A stretch of DNA of 45,484 bases. It comes from Nitrosomonas sp. (GTDB lineage: Bacteria > Pseudomonadota > Gammaproteobacteria > Burkholderiales > Nitrosomonadaceae). The stretch spans positions 1 through 45,484 of the forward strand of contig NZ_JAIEME010000042.1 in NCBI RefSeq assembly GCF_019752415.1, in the 5' to 3' direction. Below the pieces are notes generated by a model. It was not told the DNA's origin. It made no database searches and saw nothing but the letters and a program-made list of their open reading frames with translations. This document shows positions 42,853-45,484 of the stretch, one piece after another. Made by a program: the position numbers and the translations under genes. Within the stretch, counting starts at the first letter, position 1; the number at the start of each line of letters is the position of its first letter.

Positions 42853-43452
42853 ATGGATATCGCAACAAACGAAAAAATAATAGTTGCGACCAAACTGTGG
42901 TTGGAGCGTGCCGTCATCGGCCTCAATCTGTGCCCGTTCGCGAAGGCCGTACGCGTGAAAAATCAGATAAGTTATATAGTGAGCAGTGCAACCACGCATG
43001 AGGATTTGCTAAATGACCTGATGCACGCACTGGAAATATTGGCTGAAACTTCAGCAGAAGATATCGACACAACCTTGCTGGTTCATCCCTATGTACTCAC
43101 TGATTTTCTCGACTACAACGATTTTCTCAGTGTGGCCGATTTGGCGCTGGAAGACATGGGTTTGGAAAATGTGTTGCAAGTCGCCAGTTTTCACCCGCAG
43201 TATCAATTTTCCGGAACACAACCGGACGATATCGAAAACTATACCAACCGGTCGCCATATCCTATGATGCATCTGCTGCGCGAAGCCAGTGTCATGCGGG
43301 CGGTATTGGTTTTTCCAGAGGCCGGGAAAATATTCGATAAGAACATTGCGACATTGCGCGATTTGGGTCACGCTGGTTGGAATGATTTGGGGTTGGTTAA
43401 GATCAACCCTCCTTTGGAGAATAAATCAATGCGTAAAGAGCCAATACAGTGA
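42853..43452 (+). CDS. DUF1415 protein
   Basis: A 199-residue cytoplasmic protein of the DUF1415 family: WLERAVIGLNLCPFAKAVR near the start, LVHPYVLTDFLDYNDFL in the middle, and the signature ASFHPQYQFSGTQPDDIENY followed by NRSPYPMMHLLRE. The function of the family is unknown. The conserved Cys-Pro-Phe and the His-Pro motif suggest an enzyme, but this is inference. The stop overlaps the GTG start of srkA (GTGA), so both are translated from one transcript. Confidence 0.92.
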   Translation: MDIATNEKIIVATKLWLERAVIGLNLCPFAKAVRVKNQISYIVSSATTHEDLLNDLMHALEILAETSAEDIDTTLLVHPYVLTDFLDYNDFLSVADLALEDMGLENVLQVASFHPQYQFSGTQPDDIENYTNRSPYPMMHLLREASVMRAVLVFPEAGKIFDKNIATLRDLGHAGWNDLGLVKINPPLENKSMRKEPIQ

Positions 43453-44429
43453 CGCTAGCTTTCTCTTTACTTACCCCCGATTGCGTCATGAATGCGTTAG
43501 ATAGCTTGGGATGCCACAGTGATGGCAGACTGTTAGCGCTGAACAGCTATGAGAACCGCGTCTATCAGGTTGGCATGGAAGAAGGCTTGCCGCTGGTAGC
43601 AAAATTCTATCGGCCAGGGCGTTGGACAAATGAGGCCATACTTGAAGAACACGCTTTCGTACAGGAATTGGCCGAACACGAGATTCCTGTGGTACCTGCA
43701 TTGGTGTTGGATGGAAAAACCCTGCACACTGTCGAAGAATTCCGCTTCGCCGTTTTTTCCAAACACGGTGGACGTGCACCAGAATTTGAAGACCGGAACA
43801 CGCTGGAATGGATGGGGCGCTTTTTGGGTCGTATCCACGCCATTGGCGCACTTAAGCCGTTCCAGCATCGCCCCACACTGGATATAGCAAGTTTTGGTGT
43901 AAAACCGCTTGATTTCTTAATGACAAATAATTTTATTCCGGCCGATCTTGAAACTGCCTATCATAGCGTGGCTGAGCAGGCACTGACCGGTATTCGTCTT
44001 TGCTTTGAACGTGCCGGAAACCATATGAAAGCGTTACGCCTGCATGGAGATTGCCATGCGGGTAATGTGCTATGGACAGATAGCGGCCCGCACTTCGTGG
44101 ATTTTGACGATAGCCGCATGGGTCCTGCTGTGCAGGACTTATGGATGTTGTTATCGGGTGAGCGCACAGATATGGTACGACAGTTGAATGACGTGCTAGT
44201 AGGGTATGAAGATTTTTGCGATTTTGATTCAAATGAAGTGCATCTGATCGAAGCACTCCGTACCTTGCGCCTGATTCATTATTCCGCATGGCTAGCACAG
44301 CGATGGGACGACCCAGCCTTTAAACAAGCATTCCCGTGGTTTAATACGCAACGCTATTGGCAAGAACGAATACTGGAATTGCGCGAGCAGATCGCGCTGA
44401 TGGACGAACCCCCGTTAGGGCTGGTTTGA
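43449..44429 (+). CDS. srkA: Stress response kinase SrkA (YihE/RdoA)
   Basis: A 326-residue protein of the aminoglycoside-phosphotransferase-like kinase fold. Visible motifs are the N-lobe ENRVYQVGMEEGLPLVAKFY with the ATP-binding Lys, the catalytic LHGDCHAGNVLW (about 198-209), and the metal-binding FVDFDDSRMGP. SrkA phosphorylates proteins on Ser/Thr and protects cells from stress-induced death. The GTG at 43449 overlaps the DUF1415 stop; an in-frame ATG at 43488 gives a start closer to some relatives. Confidence 0.94.
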   Translation: MTLAFSLLTPDCVMNALDSLGCHSDGRLLALNSYENRVYQVGMEEGLPLVAKFYRPGRWTNEAILEEHAFVQELAEHEIPVVPALVLDGKTLHTVEEFRFAVFSKHGGRAPEFEDRNTLEWMGRFLGRIHAIGALKPFQHRPTLDIASFGVKPLDFLMTNNFIPADLETAYHSVAEQALTGIRLCFERAGNHMKALRLHGDCHAGNVLWTDSGPHFVDFDDSRMGPAVQDLWMLLSGERTDMVRQLNDVLVGYEDFCDFDSNEVHLIEALRTLRLIHYSAWLAQRWDDPAFKQAFPWFNTQRYWQERILELREQIALMDEPPLGLV

Positions 44430-44688
44430 TTGATATGCAACCAGTCGAGCTAGCTATGGTACTCAAAACCACTGTGCACTTTCAATGCAAAGTAGTTGAG
44501 TTTGGAAACACATTAAACTACTGAGTGACGGGGTAAATCAGTAGTATTCGGTTAAGTGAGCTACTAAAACGATAGAGCCAAGTACTGAAGCGGCTCTCCG
44601 AGAAAATATTTTGGTACCGATTTGAAATCATATTTCGCAAATTCGGGTTCGAGTAATCTCCAGAAGTTAAGTTTTCTGGAGGTGGTGT
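44430..44688. other. Intergenic region without a gene
   Basis: About 260 bp. The last part (TCTCCAGAAGTTAAGTTTTC then TGGAGGTGG) contains a GGAGGTGG ribosome-binding site for the decayed transposase that follows and is probably the left end of that insertion sequence. Confidence 0.45.
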
Positions 44689-45140
44689 ATGAATTTTGGA
44701 AAAATGCTGTTCGCACAATTCATGGAGTTTGTGCCATGGACGAACTTCGCGAGAATCGAAGCTCATAATGGCGGCGATTTGAGCGTTCGTAATCAGAGTT
44801 GTACCGAGCAATTTCGAGCACCCGTCAAACGTTTGACATTGGCAGACGTCAACGAAGCGCGCAACTGGAACATCTGGGAAGACCTGGCGATATTGCTGAT
44901 CTGACGTGCACGTAAACTGTATCGCAACAACAGCTTCGGTGTCAATCTGACCAATACGGTCTACGCATTAAATGCATCTGCTATTGACCTTCGTCTATTC
45001 ATATTTCCATCAGGCCGCATTGTAGTCGCCGAGGGGTTGCAGCAATTATGACTGGCATAACCAACTGACAGAGAAAGGCATATTCTTTGTTACATGCCTC
45101 AAAGATAAAGCACCCCGCCGCAAGCAGCGGGGTATTAGCT
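44689..45140 (+). pseudogene. IS4-family transposase relic
   Basis: Starts MNFGKMLFAQFMEFVPWTNF with an excellent GGAGGTGG ribosome-binding site, then SVRNQSCTEQFRAPVKRLTLADVNEARNW, which joins segments normally about 35 residues apart and so shows an internal deletion. After a stop at 44902 it continues RARKLYRNNSFGVNLTNTVYALNASAIDLRL, then a further deletion, then SNYDWHNQLTEKGIFFVTCLKDKA. These are parts of the IS4-type DDE transposase with its DUF4372-like N-terminus. It is inactive. Confidence 0.85.
45112..45133. repeat. GC-rich hairpin within the transposase relic
   Basis: ACCCCGC and GCGGGGT pair around CGCAAGCA. Motifs of the type CCCCGCCGCAAGCAGCGGGG are frequent dispersed hairpins in proteobacterial genomes, so this may be a later insertion. 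Confidence 0.4.
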
Positions 45141-45484
45141 GAACTCTTCAATCTGCTGGTTTCCAGCCAGCTTTCGACCCAAGAGACGAGGAATTAAACT
45201 CGCAGAGATTAACAGAAGAATGTTTGGCGTCAATGTATTCACCCCGCAGTTGGAAATTCAGGCTTTCTGGTCCTGGTGGAATCCGAATACACTGAGCCTA
45301 ATAAAGCGTTCGGTCATCACAAACTACTTCCTTTATTAGATTCCTAGTGTGCCGATTAACAGTTCTGTTATAAAAGTTATTATGATTGGTGCCCCTGACA
45401 ATCTAGCCAATATGGATAATCTTAGCAATGGATGGTACCCCTGCAGCGTTCCAGGCATAAAGCAGATAAAAACCCGGAGGAGCT
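45141..45484. other. Terminal region without a recognised gene
   Basis: The last 340 bp have no coding frame I can support. The window ends with CCCGGAGGAGCT, which contains a strong GGAGG ribosome-binding motif, so a plus-strand gene may start just outside the window. Confidence 0.4.

Noticed and set aside
44640..44670. GGGTTCGAGTAATCTCC resembling a tRNA T-arm
   Set aside because: No acceptor, D or anticodon stems can be built around it. I found no tRNA gene anywhere in the window.

Overview
The window looks like a chromosomal segment of a chemolithoautotrophic betaproteobacterium, most likely an ammonia oxidiser of the Nitrosomonas type. This is inferred from gene content and general resemblance; no database was searched. 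The main reasons are a form IA RuBisCO operon with CbbQ and CbbO activases and a divergent CbbR, a complete System I cytochrome c maturation locus, an aquaglyceroporin, and many decayed insertion sequences typical of such genomes.

Layout. 1-345: start of an RluB/RsuA-type pseudouridine synthase, cut by the window edge. 561-6068: a giant Thr/Ala/Gly-rich RTX/S-layer-like protein. 6209-8394: ybaB and dnaX, then the 4.5S SRP RNA gene with a recognisable promoter. 8785-9171: a small secreted protein. 9342-9507: a MITE. 9631-10441: an MntA-HepT toxin-antitoxin pair. 10631-10720: an inverted-repeat element. 10770-11297: an AT-rich HEPN-like orphan. 11321-16476 (minus strand): cbbL-cbbS-(terminator)-cbbQ-cbbO, with cbbR divergent at 16669. 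17713-18670: a kinase-less sensor-like membrane protein and a small membrane protein. 18960-19385: an IS3 remnant. 19390-22890: a small membrane protein, nhaC and msrB on the minus strand, and a TrmA/RlmD-family RNA methyltransferase on the plus strand. 23108-30996: ccmABCDEFGHI followed by a Bcp-type peroxiredoxin.

From 31000 to 33230 lies an accessory island. It holds an IS200/IS605 transposase relic, copies of a GGGTCAGGTCGCGA repeat at both edges, and between them a remnant integron cassette array: two membrane-protein cassettes separated by a well-formed 66-bp attC site, with no integrase in the window. The island abuts hrpA (33231-37031). After hrpA come REP-like repeats, an aquaglyceroporin, a DUF3617 periplasmic protein, an SLC13-type permease with RCK_C domains, a graveyard of IS and nitroreductase fragments, arfB, a DUF1415 protein, srkA, and a decayed IS4-family transposase up to the right edge.

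Functionally, the cbb operon fixes CO2, with CbbQ/CbbO reactivating RuBisCO. The ccm genes attach haem to the c-type cytochromes an ammonia oxidiser needs in quantity. The most unusual parts are the integrase-less cassette array next to hrpA, the two HEPN-type genes flanking a repeat element just after the cbb operon, and the modular giant RTX protein.
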